Positions 1-15,000 of a stretch of 64,000 nucleotides of DNA are shown here, in pieces. The stretch is from Tubiluchus corallicola. Taxonomy: Eukaryota > Priapulida > Priapulimorpha > Priapulimorphida > Tubiluchidae. The notes beneath the pieces were generated by a model that was not told the origin of the DNA, did not search any database, and saw nothing but the letters and a program-made list of their open reading frames with translations. Position 1 is the first letter of the stretch. Each line of letters begins with the position of its first letter. The translations under genes and the position numbers were made by a program. The stretch is from contig JAQGDQ010000564.1 of the NCBI GenBank assembly GCA_030141605.1, forward strand, positions 61,962-125,961. Reading direction: 5' to 3'.

Positions 1-45
1 TTATGTACGTTAGGTTTTAAAGGTTTTTAATTTTGTTGTTTGTAG

Positions 46-3000
46 GTGGCGCATGTGAAACTGGTGACGTCATTGATGACACAGGAATGTTTGGTAGCCT
101 CATCTCCATGGCAGGAGGAGAGCCAATGGGACCAACAGCAGCCATAATGAGTTTGACAGAATTATACCCTACGGTATGAACGCAATGGGCAATACAAAAC
201 TGCTGTAAAATAAGCCTTTAAGACAATTCCAGTGATTGATGATGATCGTGAAGAGGTCAAAGGTTAAGTGAACCACACAACACATTTGTGTACACTTGAC
301 AACGCCTCGCATCCCATGCTGTTGTATTAGTAACAGTTTTAACAGCTAGACAGAACCTTACCTAGTTCGTTTTTTTTGTTACCAAGCAAGATCCTGCTAG
401 TAAATAATCACTCTACACACAGACTAATGCATAATTAAGTAAAGTCCAGGTAAACCAACTGCAGTTACTGAACAGGTGTGGCGAATGCTTTCCTTTACTT
501 ACCTATCACGTGACGGTTGTAGTTGAGACGCTATGGTACTCTTAACTTTTGACCTACAGCAACTGCGCGTGCGCACAACGTGCAGATGCTTATTAGATCA
601 TTAACTAGATATTAATTTGTGTTAGGTGAGATATAGGACACAAACTTTACTACTTTCTGAAAAAATTATGGTATTTAGGCAGAAATAAAAGTGAAATAAT
701 AGTTTGAAGTGCTAGCCAAGAATCGAACCCAAAACCCTTTCACAGCTGGACGGAGTTAACGTAAACGCAGACAAGTTCCATTTTGAATCTGTTAGTCTGT
801 TGCCTGATACTTTTCAACACGCCACAAATAGTTGTATCATTACGTTGTTACTTAAGTAGGAGCAGTTTCAAGAACAGTTAATTACAACTTGGACTAATTA
901 AGTTTAGATAGTTTGTTCGATTTTAAAGTTGATCGTGTTAAAGGAAAATCGGATGATTGTGTAAACACGAGTTCAGAATAAAGAATGTTCTAAAACATTA
1001 AAAACTACACTAGGATATTTAAAATCAAAGCTTAGATTAAATATTAATTACCTCGGATAATCAAATTTCGTTAAACTTTCAAAGCTACGCGCGGCTCAGT
1101 GAATCTACTAAGATTGGCAGCGCCGCCTTTTTGTCACGTTCGCGTGGCCGACAAATAGAAGGCGGTACCGTGATAACCGTGATCATGAACTGCCGTGTTA
1201 GTTTCTGACGTCATATGACGTACAGCCAATTTTCCTGACATCACGCGTAAAAGTAGTAACACTTACACAAACGTGCTTGACTCGCAAGGAAAGATGCCTA
1301 CCATTATATAAGCTGTGGTAGGTTTGTGACGTAAGCAATAGCTGTTGTCGTTAATTAACTTTCTTAGCTAACTATTCAAATATGAGAAACAATTGCTAAG
1401 TTTTATAGGCAAGAAAACGTATATTTTGGACGGTAAATTAAAACGAGATTGAGTCTAAACAATTGTTCGGTTTTCCTTTAAGTTAACTGCATGTCAATAG
1501 TAAATGAATCAATGTTTAAACAGGAATATAAGGGAAGAGAAACAGTTCGTGGAATCGAGGTTGATCAATGGACGACCAATGTAGCCACTATGAGTATAGT
1601 CTATTCTTGGAGTTGTAAGTTTTGTTGTTGTTGTTGTTGTTGTTATGGTGGTGGTTGTGGTGATGGTGGTGGTAGTCATGGTGGCTGTAGTTGTTGTTAT
1701 TGTTGTTGCTGCTGCTGCTATTGCTTTTATAGTTCTTATTATTGTTGTTGCTGCTGTTGTTGTTGTTACTGTGTTGTTGTTGTTGTTGTGATGGTGGTGG
1801 TGGTGTGATGGTGTTGTTGTTGGTGCTGGTGGGTGTGGTGCTGGTGATGGTAATGATGATGATGATGGTGGTGGAGGTAGTAGTCATGGTGGTCGTTGTC
1901 GTTGACATTGCTGTTGTTGTTGATGATGATGATGATGTTGCTGCTATGGCTGCTACTGCTGTTGATGATGATGATAATGTTGTTGCTGCTGCTGTTGCTG
2001 TTAGTTTTATTATTGTTGTTGCTGCTGCTATTGTTGTTGTAGTTGTTGTTCTTGTTGTTGTTACTGCTGCTGCTGCTGTTGTTGTTACTGCTGCTGCTGT
2101 AGTAGTAGTAGTTGTTGTTGTTGTTGATGATGCTGCTGCTATTGTTGCTGTTGTTCATTACAGTACATTGTTGAACTCGAGTAACTCAATGGTTAACTGT
2201 CTCTTACAGCTGGTAACTGGACGACAGCCATGTGTGGAGAGAAACCGATTCCAGTTCGTATAACTATGATACGTCCTGGAAAACCTGAACATCATTATGA
2301 ATATGTTCAATACAGAGAATACATTGAAGATTCTACCATTCTTGACGTGAGTAATCTATAGCACATTAATTCAGCTAATAACTAACATCTGGCCTTCTCT
2401 AAAGGATTTCTTTTTGTCTGGAAAATTCAATTCCAGATTTAAAATATTTTGATGCAAAACATGTTTCATAGTCATGGTTGGCATCCTTCTGTCTCGGAAG
2501 ACAATGGAGTGTGCGCCAAGAGAGTCAGTTATTGATCACATTGATGGAGCTGCAGCGTCGACTGTGGCTGAGCAGTCCGATCCTTGAACGTCTCCAGGGC
2601 GCACGCCTGCGCAAGGTGTATGGAGATCCTGAGTTGTCCAGACAACAGGAACCCCTCTCTTCCTCCCTGGTGTAGTCCAAAGGAAAGCGGAGGGATACGT
2701 TTGTCACCAGGTTGGCTGCAGGAGCTGCCGGAGTCAGTGAGCATGCTGCACTGGTCCGCCTTCGGGGCTCCACTCCTGATTTGGAAGGTGTACTCCTCTA
2801 CACATGGCATTTGGGTCACTTGACCTCCTCCGCCCTCTAGCCGTTGGCTGCTTGTGCAGCTCCGCCACCTTGTGTCGAGATACAGTGTGGGCATCCCGCA
2901 AGCCTACAGCTCCTGGTATTCCTAGGCGGTCACGCATCCAAGTACTAACCAGGCTCTACGTTGCTTAACTTCGGTGATCAGGCGAGAACCGGTGTTTTCA

Positions 3001-6000
3001 ACGTGATTTGGCCGTAGTAATGTTTCATAGACAGTGCTAATTAAACAGAGAAAAGTCGCGTACGTTTTTGTCCTTTGATTTCTGGACACTGGGAGGCGCT
3101 ATTTGAAACGAAGCAGATAAAACCTTGTTGTACTTCCTTTAAAGGACAAGAAAATGGATACCTAGGGTTAATTTAAGAAAAATCGCTATAAAAATTAAAT
3201 TACTTCACAGCAATTTTATGCGCATATCGTACTCGCGTTAATAGGAATTTTTGTTTGTTTTCGTTTGAAATCTCCCGCAATACTGTTCCGACACGTCATT
3301 ATTGACGTCATATACGCACAACGTAAATCGGGAGAAGAAAAGGAAATGTTAAATTATGTCCCGAAAAACTTTCCATGCAAATCTATATTACTTAGCATTT
3401 CACTTACTTTTTTGAAAGACTTATGTAACTAATAATGGAGACCTTAAGATCAATTGTATCTAATTTTATCAAACGTTTAATAAACCATCCTGTCAGTGTA
3501 AAGGTTTTTTTGCTGGAAATAGTATCTTTATGGTTCATTACTTGTCTATCATTATGCCATAATGAACTGTGTTCTACATTTTACATTAAACTGTAAATTA
3601 ATTATGCAATTTTCTCATGTTTCTTAGACTCCATCCATGGTGTTTTGTCCAAACAGAACAAACACGAAAGATTTGCCATATTGAACTGTGTTTTACATTT
3701 TACATTGAACTGTAAACTAATTATGCAATTTTCTCATATTTCTTAGACTCCATCCATGGTGTTTTGTCCAAACAGAACAAACACGAAAGATTTACCAGAA
3801 ATTTCTCTCAGCTTCAAATTCGCAGAGGAAATTGTGCTGCCCGACTTTGCATCAATTTACCATTCTGAAGTAAGAAGAAAAGCTCTTCTTTTTCATTCTC
3901 ATGGTTCTTTCTCACACATTTTCACATTACGTTATATTGTATTGTATTGTATTTTACTGTGCTGTGCTGTGCTGTGCTGTGCTGTGCTGTGCTGCACTGC
4001 ACTGCGCTGTACTGCACTGCACTACACTGCACTGCACTACACTACACTACACTACACTGCACTGCACTACACTACACTACACTGCACTGCACTGCACTAC
4101 ACTACACTACACTACACTACACTACACTACACTACACTGCACTGCACTGCACTGCACTGCACTGCACTGCACTGCACTGCACTGCACTGCACTACACTAC
4201 ACTACACTACACTACACTACACTACACTACACTACACTACACTACACTACACTACACTACACTATATACTATACTGTACTACACTACACTACACTACACT
4301 ACACTACACTACACTACACTACACTACACTACACTACACTACACTACACTACACTACACTACACTACACTACACTACACTACACTACACTACACTACACT
4401 ACACTACACTACACTACACTACACTACACTACACTACACTACACTACACTACACTACACTACACTACACTACACTACACTACACTACACTACACTTCACT
4501 ACACTACACTACACTACACTACACTACACTACACTACACTACACTACACTACACTACACTACACTACACTACACTATACTATATTACATTACATTATATT
4601 TCACTGTATGCAAATGTTGCTTCATATGTGTTACTAACTGGACCGACTGACCAACTGGCAGCTAAGGTCCTCCTGGTAGTGCAAAAACCAAGTTCTGGGT
4701 CAACTTGTCGTAGTTATGTGAGGTAGGAAAACACAAAGAGACGTTCCACCACTGTACTATATTATTTTTACCTGGTTTATAAAGTCTTGCGACATAATAG
4801 ACTAATGATGTTCACTGTTTAATTCTAAGACATCTAATTCTTCTTCACTTGCTGGATTTTCTAAAATTTTATCTTCGTCAGCTTCAAGCGTAGCCACATC
4901 ATCTTCACTTGCTGGATCTTCTAAAATTTTATCTTCGTCAGCTTCAAGCTCAGCCACATCGTCTTCACTTGCTGGATCTTCTAAAATTTTATCTTCATCA
5001 GCTTCAAGCTTAGCCACATCATCTTCACTTGCTGGATCTTCTAAAATTTTATCTTCATCAGCTTCAAGCTTAGCCACATCATCTTCACTTGCTGGATCTT
5101 CTAAAATTTTATCTTCATCAGCTTCAAGCTTAGCCACATCATCTTCACTTGCTGGATCTTCTAAAATTTTATCTTCATCAGCTTCAAGCTTAGCCACATC
5201 ATCTTCACTTGCTGGATCTTCTAAAATTTTATCTTCATCAGCTTCAAGCTTAGCCACATCATCTTCACTTGCTGGATCTTCTAAAATTTTATCTTCATCA
5301 GCTTCAAGCTTAGCCACATCATCTTCACTTGCTGGATCTTCTAAAATTTTATCTTCATCAGCTTCAAGCTTAGCCACATCATCTTCACTTGCTGGATCTT
5401 CTAAAATTTTATCTTCATCAGCTTCAAGCTTAGCCACATCATCTTCACTTGCTGGATCTTCTAAAATTTTATCTTCATCAGCTTCAAGCTTAGCCACATC
5501 ATCTTCACTTGCTGGATCTTCTAAAATTTTATCTTCATCAGCTTCAAGCTTAACCACATCATCTTCACTTGCTGGATCTTCTAAAATTTTATCTTCATCA
5601 GCTTCAAGCTTAACCACATCATCTTCACTTGTTAGATCTTCTAAAATTTTATCTTCATCAGCTTCAAGCTTAACCACATCATCTTCACTTGCTGGATCTT
5701 CTAAAATTTTATCTTCATCAGCTTCAAGCTTAACCACATCATCTTCACTTGCTGGATCTTCTAAAATTTTATCTTCATCAGCTTCAAGCTTAGCCACCTC
5801 ATCTTCACTTGCTGGATCTTCTAAAATTTTATCTTCATCAGCTTCAAGCTTAGCCACCTCATCTTCACTTGCTGGATCTTCTAAAATTTTATCTTCATCA
5901 GCTTCAAGCTTAACCACATCATCTTCACTTGCTGGATCTTCTAAAATTTTATCTTCATCAGCTTCAAGCTTAACCACATCATCTTCACTTGCTGGATCTT

Positions 6001-9000
6001 CTAAAATTTTATCGTCATCAGCTTCAAACTTAACCACATCATCTTCACTTGCTGGATCATCTAAAATTTCATCTTCACCAGCTTCAAGCTTAGCCACATC
6101 ATCTTCACTTGCTGGATCTTCTAAAATTTCATCTTCACCAGCTTCAAGCTTAGCCACATCATCTTCACTTGCTGGATCTTCTAAAATTTCATCTTCATCA
6201 GCTTTAAGCTTAGTCACCTCATCTTCACTTGCTGGATCTTCTAAAATTTCATCTTCATCAGCTTCAAGCTTAATCATCTGTGTAGCAAAACTTCCAGTCA
6301 AACGACTAAATGAAAAATGTTCACATTGTTAGAAAAATCACCTTATTCCCTACAGCATTTGGGGAGAAACCTTTACTACTTTAAGGCAGATCTGGTTTCT
6401 TTCAAATCTTTTAATTTCTGCCTCGGATTTTTACCACGCCTTATTCTTTCAACACATTAAGTTTTTAATGAGGGGCTATGTTCAGTTTTATATTTAGATA
6501 CTTGTACAATAGAACTACAGAAGTAATCATGTACATACATTCGTACTACACTTACTTACATGAAGCAAATACTTAATCTGCTACTCGGAAATGTATTTCA
6601 GAGACGGATAATCGTATAATCATTAAAATTTCGTGAATTTCAGGTGTTTTATGATTATGATATGCAGTTGGTGCGGTACACCTACTCCACGGGTGATCCA
6701 GTGGCTCCTTATTACGCCATTGGACGCATTGCGGAAATACATGACTTCAACACAGGTAGGTTTTTCTTCGTAAACTCCAGTTCTTTGCAAATCATAATCT
6801 AACTCGTTTAAAGGTGCATTACTGCAGCACCAATTCCTATTATCTCAAAATCATAAAAGTAAACAGGGCGACACCTTTTGATGAGAAAATGAAAGCATTG
6901 TAATACAGTGCAGCTTTAACACAATTATTAAAGGACAAGAAAAGGGGTACCGAAGTAGGTTTCAGAAAAATCACCTTAAAAAATTATATTACTTTATAAC
7001 AATTTTATGCACATATTGTACTCACGTTGAAACGATTTTTTGTTTGTTTTCATTTTAAATCCCGACTGCGCCATTACATGACGTCATATACGCACAACGT
7101 AATATTAAATTATCTAAAAAAACTTTCACGCTGGAAGGAGTGCCACTCACTAACCAAAAAAACGTATTTTTAATCCTATTGACACGATACAGTAATTTAT
7201 AATTTTACTTACTGCCCGAAGCCAGTAGTCACGCATCCATTCACTGACCAACCTGACTGTTGCTTAATTTCGAATGCTAAGCCTGGCGAAAAAGATTATT
7301 CTACATTTGAAAGTCGTCTCAATTCTTCTAGCAAACCGGGTAGCCACTTAAGCAAACAAATTAACTGACTAACCAACTAGCCAATCAAATAGGTAGCTAG
7401 TTAATGCAACAGTATACTATCACTAATATACTATAATAGTCAATATACTAACCAAACCACCTATATAAAAAACAACGGTAAACTGGCTGTGCGATTTTGA
7501 TATATTTGGCATCCATTATTTAAAATATGACAGTTTTTTGTTCTGTTGGTGGTTCATATTTTAAGATTTCCCATATCTCTTGCGTTCACAATGAAGAAGC
7601 AACACGTAAGAATTATGGACAATCAAAGCGCAACATAAATCAGAAATCGATGCATTTCAAAGAAGAAATTACAGGAACATTCTAGGCATAAAATAGCCAT
7701 AGAAAATATCAAACCAGGAGATCTGGATAATAAAGTCAAGGCAGAGGAATGGACAATTAAAATCAAAAGGGGAGGATTAAGATGGATATGACATGTTATA
7801 CGACTACCAGATGACAATCCATTAAAGTCAGCTTTCAAAGAAGTATTAAAGAAAGAAAAGAAACCACAAGGAAGATCTTATCAACACTCCATTAGATATC
7901 AAAAATACAGACATGGGAGGTTGTGGGTGACAGGGCAGCATGGAGTAAGTGGGAGGATGTGGCTGACAGGACAGCATGGAGTAAGTGAGAGGTTGTGGGT
8001 GACAGAGCAGCATGGAGTAAGTGGAAGGTTGTGGGTGACAGGGCAGCATGGAGTAAGTGGGAGGTTGTGGGTGACAGGGCAGCATGGAGTAAGTGGGAGG
8101 TTGTGGGTGACAGAGCAGCATGGAGTAAGTGGGAGGATGTGGCTGACAGGGCAGCATGGAGTAAGTGGGAGGTTGTGGGTGACAGGGCAGCATGGAGTAA
8201 GTGAGAGGATGTGGCTGACAGGACAGCATGGAGTAAGTGAGAGGTTGTGGGTGACAGAGCAGCATGGAGTAAGTGGAAGGTTGTGGGTGACAGGGCAGCA
8301 TGGAGTAAGTGGGAGGTTGTGGGTGACAGGGCAGCATGGAGTAAGTGGGAGGTTGTGGGTGACAGAGCAGCATGGAGTAAGTGGGAGGATGTGGCTGACA
8401 GGGCAGCATGGAGTAAGTGGGAGGTTGTGGGTGACAGGGCAGCATGGAGTAAGTGGGAGGTTGTGGGTGACAGGACAGCATGGAGTAAGTGAGAGGTTGT
8501 GGATGACAGAGCAGCATGGAGTAAGTGGGAGGTTGTGGGTGACAGGGCAGCATGGAGTAAGTGGGAGGTTGTGGGTGACAGGGCAGCATGGAGTAAGTGG
8601 GAGGTTGTGGGTGACAGAGCAGCATGGAGTAAGTGAGAGGTTGTGGGTGACAGAGCAGCATGGAGTAAGTGGGAGGTTGTGGGTGACAGAGCAGCATGGA
8701 GTAAGTGGAAGGTTGTGGGTGAAAGGACAGCATGGAGTAAGTGGGAAGTTGTGGCTGACAGGACAGCATGGAGTAAGTGAGAGGTTGTGGGTGACAGAGT
8801 AGCATGGAGTAAGTGAGAGGTTGTAGGTGACAGAGCAGCATGGAGTAAGTGGGAGGTTGTGGGTGACAGAGCAGCATGGAGTAAGTGAGAGGTTGTGGAT
8901 GACAGAGCAGCATGGAGTAAGTGGGAGGTTGTGGATGACAGAGCAGCATAGAGTAAGTGAGAGGTTGTGGATGACAGAGCAGCATAGAGTAAGTGGGAGG

Positions 9001-12000
9001 TTGTGGGTGACAGAGCAGCATGGAGTAAGTGGGAGGTTGTGGGTGACAGAGCAGCATGGAGTAAGTGGGAGGGTGCGGGTGATGGGACAGCATGGAGTAA
9101 GTGGGAGGTTGTGGGTGACAGAACAACACGGAGTAAGTGGGAGGTTGTGGGTGACGGGACAGCATGGAGTAAGTGGGAGGTTGTGGGTGAAAGGACAGCA
9201 TGGAGTATGTGGGAGGTTGTGGGTGACAGAGCAGCATGGAGTAAGTGGGAGGTTGTGGATGACAGAGCAGCATGGAGTAAGTGGGAGGTTGTGGGTGACA
9301 GAGCAGCATGGAGTAAGTGGGAGGTTGTGGGTGACAGAGCAGCATGGAGTAAGTGGGAGGTTGTGGGTGACAGAACAGCATGGAGTAAGTGGGAGGTTGT
9401 GGGTGACAGAGCAGCATGGAGTAAGTGGGAGGTTGTGGGTGACAGAGCAGCATGGAGTAAGTGGAAGGTTGTGGGTGACAGAGCAGCATGGAGTAAGTGG
9501 AAGGTTGTGGGTGACAGAACAGCATGGAGTAAGTGGGAGGTTGTGGGTGACAGAGCAGCATGGAGTAAGTGGGAGGTTGTGGGTGACAGAACAGCATGGA
9601 GTAAGTGGGAGGTTGTGGGTGACAGGACAGCATGGAGGAAGTGGGAGGTTGTGGGTGACAGGGCAGCATGGAGTAAGTTGGAGGTTGTGGGTGACAGAGC
9701 AGCATGGAGTAAAAGGGACAACAAAGGTCATGTCACAGGACGTGTGACTCCAGAGATGATGATGATGACGACAAACCAGAATTGGTTGTGAAATATCTGT
9801 CTTGTTGCTAAAATAAACTCAGATTTTTCTTGATCCCATCTATGTACCCGTCTATAATCTGTTTTATTTAGAACGATAGACCATCTTCACAACATTGTCT
9901 TTTTGACAGGGTTAAAATACGTCATAGACAAACGCAGAGGTAACTGTACGATCCTCCATATTGACAACAGCACGTGGGACGTTGACACGGAGACACCCGA
10001 GGATGGATCCGCCGTCTTTAGACTCAAGAAGCCCGGGGACTTTCTTTTATTAGCGGAAGAATATCACTACACTGGTGAAGTACGTGCTGTTTTTTTATAC
10101 GTTGTGATACGTTCTCAGAAGGTCAGCCTAGTTATGATGGGATCTTAAAGCAAATTTACTTGTACTAATAAGAATTAAACCCTTTGTTCTGGACAAAAGG
10201 AATAGTCTAGCGATTGATGATGATCGTGAAAGGTCAAAGGTTAAGTGTACCAGGCAACGTATTTGTGTACACTTGACAACACCTCGCAGGCCAAGCTATT
10301 GTAATACTAACAATTTTAACAGCTAGACAGAACCCTACCTAGTTCATTTTTTCTAGTTCCCAAGCAAGATCCTGCTAGTAAATCATTCTATGCACAGACC
10401 AATGCGTAATTAAATAAAGTCCATGCAAAACAACGATGTTACTGAACTGATGCGGCAGACGACTTTGCGTTACCCACATGTCAAATGCTGTAGTACATTT
10501 AATCTTTGACCTACAGCAAGTGCGCGTGCGCACAACGAACTGTTAAAAGGCTCATAATTTAGCGGTAAGAATGTGACTTCTGAGTTTTGTACCACAGAAA
10601 GACAACTTCACGTTCGCGCCACTAATTCTTCGCTATTACGTGCATTTTGCCATTCGCTCTTTAGATGGGCACTAGCGCCTGCACTTCGGAAACGCGTTGA
10701 GTGAAAAACAGACTCTGTACCTCTCAGTTCAGACCAGTCATTTGTGCCGTGTTATCTCAAAATTTACCCAGTTTTTGTATATTACACCGAATGTCTTACA
10801 GTAGCACTGTACTTCAATTTTCCTTTTCGCAAATGCGTTCAACACGCTCATGGAATGTTTGTGCTGTTAATGTTTATGTTCGTTTGTGACGCAATCACTA
10901 ACTGGGATCGCGCGCCTTTAATTAAGTTTTTAGCCTATTATTTAATTATCAGAAATGCTTTGGCATTATTATATCTTTTAAAATGTATACATTTTACCGT
11001 ACTTCAAAATAGGGTAGGATATGAAAAATCGTCCTGTTTTACTTTAAACCAAAATTTAATTTAATTTTATTTTATTTTTAGCGTACATATCGTGGCATAC
11101 CTGTCGATGTTTGGATAGCCAGTGTGGAAGATTTCTCAGACATGGCGCCACCTGGTGTTGAAATTAAATCAGTCATAATCGAATACGGATTCTCAAATGT
11201 AAGATCTCAAAACTTTAATCTTTTTTTGTTTATACTGTACATAAACTGGTGTATTGTAAGAAATACTGTACACTCTAAGTCTAAGACAACACGAAGTAAT
11301 ATATTATCAAACCAACATAATTTTTACTAAAAGCGTTAATTTACAACAGTTACTTTAAAAAAGAAACACTTTCAAAAGTTTCGACACCTGCTGGCTGTCG
11401 TCATCAGTGGTACACTATACAAATAATAACCACGTGGAAAATTATGCGCTAATTACGCTTTTACAAAAAAGCCAAAGTAATGAATAACTTATACAGCTTA
11501 TAGAAATTCATTTAGGCCTCGAACAAATTTATAGTGAGATAATACGATAAATTTTACTGTAGCTATGTGCAAAGCATGTGTGGAATACAGCAGTAAATGT
11601 TACTGTAGCTATGTGCAAAGCATGTGTGGAATACAGCAGTAAATGTTACTGTAGCTATGTGCAAAGCATGTGTGGAATACAGCAGTAAATGTTACTGTAG
11701 CTATGTGCAAAGCATGTGTGGAATACAGTAGTAAATGTTACTGTGGCTATGTGCAAAGCATGTGTGGAATACAGCAGTAAATGTTACTGTGGCTATGTGC
11801 AAAGCATGTGTGGAATACAGCAGTAAATGTTACTGTAGCTATGTGCAAAGCATGTGTGGAATACAGCAGTAAATGTTACTGTAGCTATGTGCAAAGCATG
11901 TGTGGAATACAGCAGTAAATGTTACTGTAGCTATGTGCAAAGCATGTGTGGAATACAGCAGTAAATGTTACTGTAGCTATGTGCAAAGCATGTGTGGAAT

Positions 12001-15000
12001 ACAGTAGTAAATGTTACTGTGGCTATGTGCAAAGCATGTGTGGAATACAGCAGTAAATGTTACTGTGGCTATGTGCAAAGCATGTGTGGAATACAGCAGT
12101 AAATGTTACTGTAGCTATGTGCAAAGCATGTGTGGAATACAGCAGTAAATGTTACTGTAGCTATGTGCAAAGCATGTGTGGAATACAGCAGTAAATGTTA
12201 CTGTAGCTATGTGCAAAGCATGTGTGAAATACAGCAGTGAATGTTACTGTAGCTATGTGCAAAGTATGTGTGGAATACAGCAGTAAATGTTACTGTAGCT
12301 ATGTGCAAAGCATGTGTGGAATACAGCAGTAAATGTTACTGTAGCTACGTGCAAAGCATGTGTGGAATACAGCAGTAAATGTTACTGTAGCTATGTGCAA
12401 AGCATGTGTGGAATACAGCAGTAAATGTTACTGTAGCTATGTGCAAAGCATGTGTGGAATACAGCAGTGAATGTTACTGTAGCTATGTGCAAAGCATGTG
12501 TGGAATACAGCAGTGATTTGACAATAAGTACATTACTGTATGTACTAAAGCATGTATGCAATACTGTAAGTAAGCATAATTATTGAAATAGTTTACATTA
12601 TTTTTACATAATGATGTTCACAATGACGACATGAAAGTAACAGTATTAAAACATATTATTGTACAAGATATATATATATTGTTGTGGAGACCCACCAGAA
12701 TTAAATAGAATATTATAGAATGTTCTATAGTATAGTAGAACAATCTTCTTACCTTGTAGAAGTTTCTAGAACTTTCTATTTCTAGATTGTTCCTTGGCAC
12801 TGATATATAAGGCAGAGCTGGCTACTGAAGTTTATTCTCTCATATTCTCTTGTATCCTCGTATTCTCTCGCATTCTTAGATTCGCTTTCACGTTTCCAGA
12901 TTATCACATTTACTGTAAACATTTCGCGTTCCTTCATACTTTTGTGTTGTAGAATTCTCGCATAATAAACTAGTTTAATTTAACGAAGTGTTTTCTGGTT
13001 TTCTCTACGAGCCTTCCGAGAGAAACAAAGCACAACACGATTATAATTTTTTTTGTATTTTTTAACTTTTCCAGGGTAACGTTAGCGATTTTGTTGAAGA
13101 TTTGATAGAAGATGTTGTACCAATTTTTATAGAAAGTAAATCTCAAATTTCAGTGGAAATTGGAGATGGAAACCCGCCATATGTAAGTTGTCTCTATTCT
13201 ATTGTCACGATACGCAATCTTCTACAATATGTGCAGAAAATATAGTGTGTTTGCATAGCAAAATCGTTCATAAGTCGGCAATTAAGCTTTTCTAGTTAGT
13301 CTCATATCCTAAATCTCCATTTTATGAGGATCATTTTGATACCAAGTTCATCTCTCTATGTTATTTCTAAGCTGAGATAATCCATGTTGAAGTTGAGGTG
13401 CAGGCTGCACACTGAAAAACATAATCTTGAGAAAATCACTGTTAAAGTCAGCCATTGTTTTTTATCGTGTTTCTACTAAACACTTAGCAACCCTACGAAA
13501 ATGTTGGTTGCTGTGGACTTTGCAAGAACACATTGATGTTATGTTTAAATCCAGTAGATGGCCATTGCTGATGAAGATCTGGTCTTGTCAACAGAAAAAA
13601 AACCGAAGCAAAATAACAGCTTCCACGAGCTACTATCAGAGTTAGTATAAAATTATACAATTGCAGTACTAGTTTTTAGCCAGAGAAATTAGTACGAGGT
13701 TAGAAAATTAAATTTTTAGCATTTTTTAAACATTTTCTTGAACATTTCATGCTAGAATATTAGAGTCGAATATATTTAGCATTTATTTTAATAAAAAAAC
13801 AAAAAATGACATTTGTCTAAATTATAGATGAATTTGACTTTGAGGTATCATAACAAAGTCGACATTTAACTATTCCGACTTATGGACGAATTTTCTTTGC
13901 AACTAAAACATTTTAAAGTCAGTTGTCTCACTCTGCTTATAATTAATAACACGAATCATTCACTTCACAAATTCTATTATAAATCATACTATGCCATAAA
14001 ACTGATGTACGCTTTTATAGCAAAATATTTAGGAGATGGTATGATTTATTGTAGTAGTAATCGCTGTTTTTTAACTGATACGTTGCAGTTTTAAATTCTG
14101 CACATATTTTTTATATTTTTGTATATATTTATAGTTCTTTTAATAGCGAAAGTACTGCTACTTAGCTTTTATTATACATTTTTACTTTTTTATAGCATTT
14201 TCGTATCCTGAAATAAACTTTAAATAAAATATATAAATTTTCGTGCAAAGAAGCTATCCTCGTGTTATTTTATTTTTTGTATGTAAAAAAATTTGATTTT
14301 GGTGGGCGGAGCTGCATTAGGTGCTGGAGCAATCAAGCTCAAGCGGACAAGTGACATGATAACATCATTAATACAAACGCAATAATGAGAGGGAGAATGA
14401 AACTAACGGAAGTTACTTTTTTTCAGGAAATGGAGATTACAGTAAGAGTTAACGTATACGAGTTCTATGAAGGAACGTTGTCGCCATTTGATTTTCGTAT
14501 AACTGAATGCAACCCGGATCTAGGCGAAGAAATGATGTTGACTATTACTTACGAAGGTAAGATTTTCAACATTAGAACTTTTGTATTTTAGTGTTACCCG
14601 CTTAATGCTGGTTTACAGACAACAACATTTGCGTAAGCAAACCAACTGCATGACAGTTAGATGGGCGCTAGCGCAGGAAATATATTATGCTTTGATAGGC
14701 ATGAAAGGATCATTACCACACAAACACAATTTCGCGTTCGCACCACTAGTTCACACTGTTACGTGCATTTCTCCCTCCACTAAATAGACGGGCAGTGCCT
14801 GCACTTCGAAAACTTGTTGCACAAAAAACAGGTGCTGTACCTCTCAGTTGTTAGTTTGTTTGTTTAAGTGTTAGTTTGTGACAAACTACACGTGTTTGAC
14901 AGCTCATGTGTGAACGCAGCCAGCGGTAAATTTGAAATTTGAATTTTTATCAAAAACTTGCCTAGTTTTGGTACAACACACTGAATATCTTACAGCAGCA

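Noticed and set aside
1491-2263. Long poly-Cys/Val/Asn reading frames on both strands
   Set aside because: They follow from the GTT/GAT/GCT triplet tract. Only 1524-1614, before the tract, is a real exon.
2478-2937. Several 60-120-codon ORFs on both strands
   Set aside because: They lie inside the GC-rich body of the 5S-derived SINE.
3756-4726. Tyr-Thr-Leu-His repeat ORFs
   Set aside because: Exon 4 reading through its donor at 3870 into a pentanucleotide satellite. Three frames are open only because the period lacks stops.
7846-9791. 600-codon minus-strand and 300-codon plus-strand repeat proteins
   Set aside because: Three minus frames and two plus frames are open at once, the hallmark of a 36-bp satellite, not a gene.
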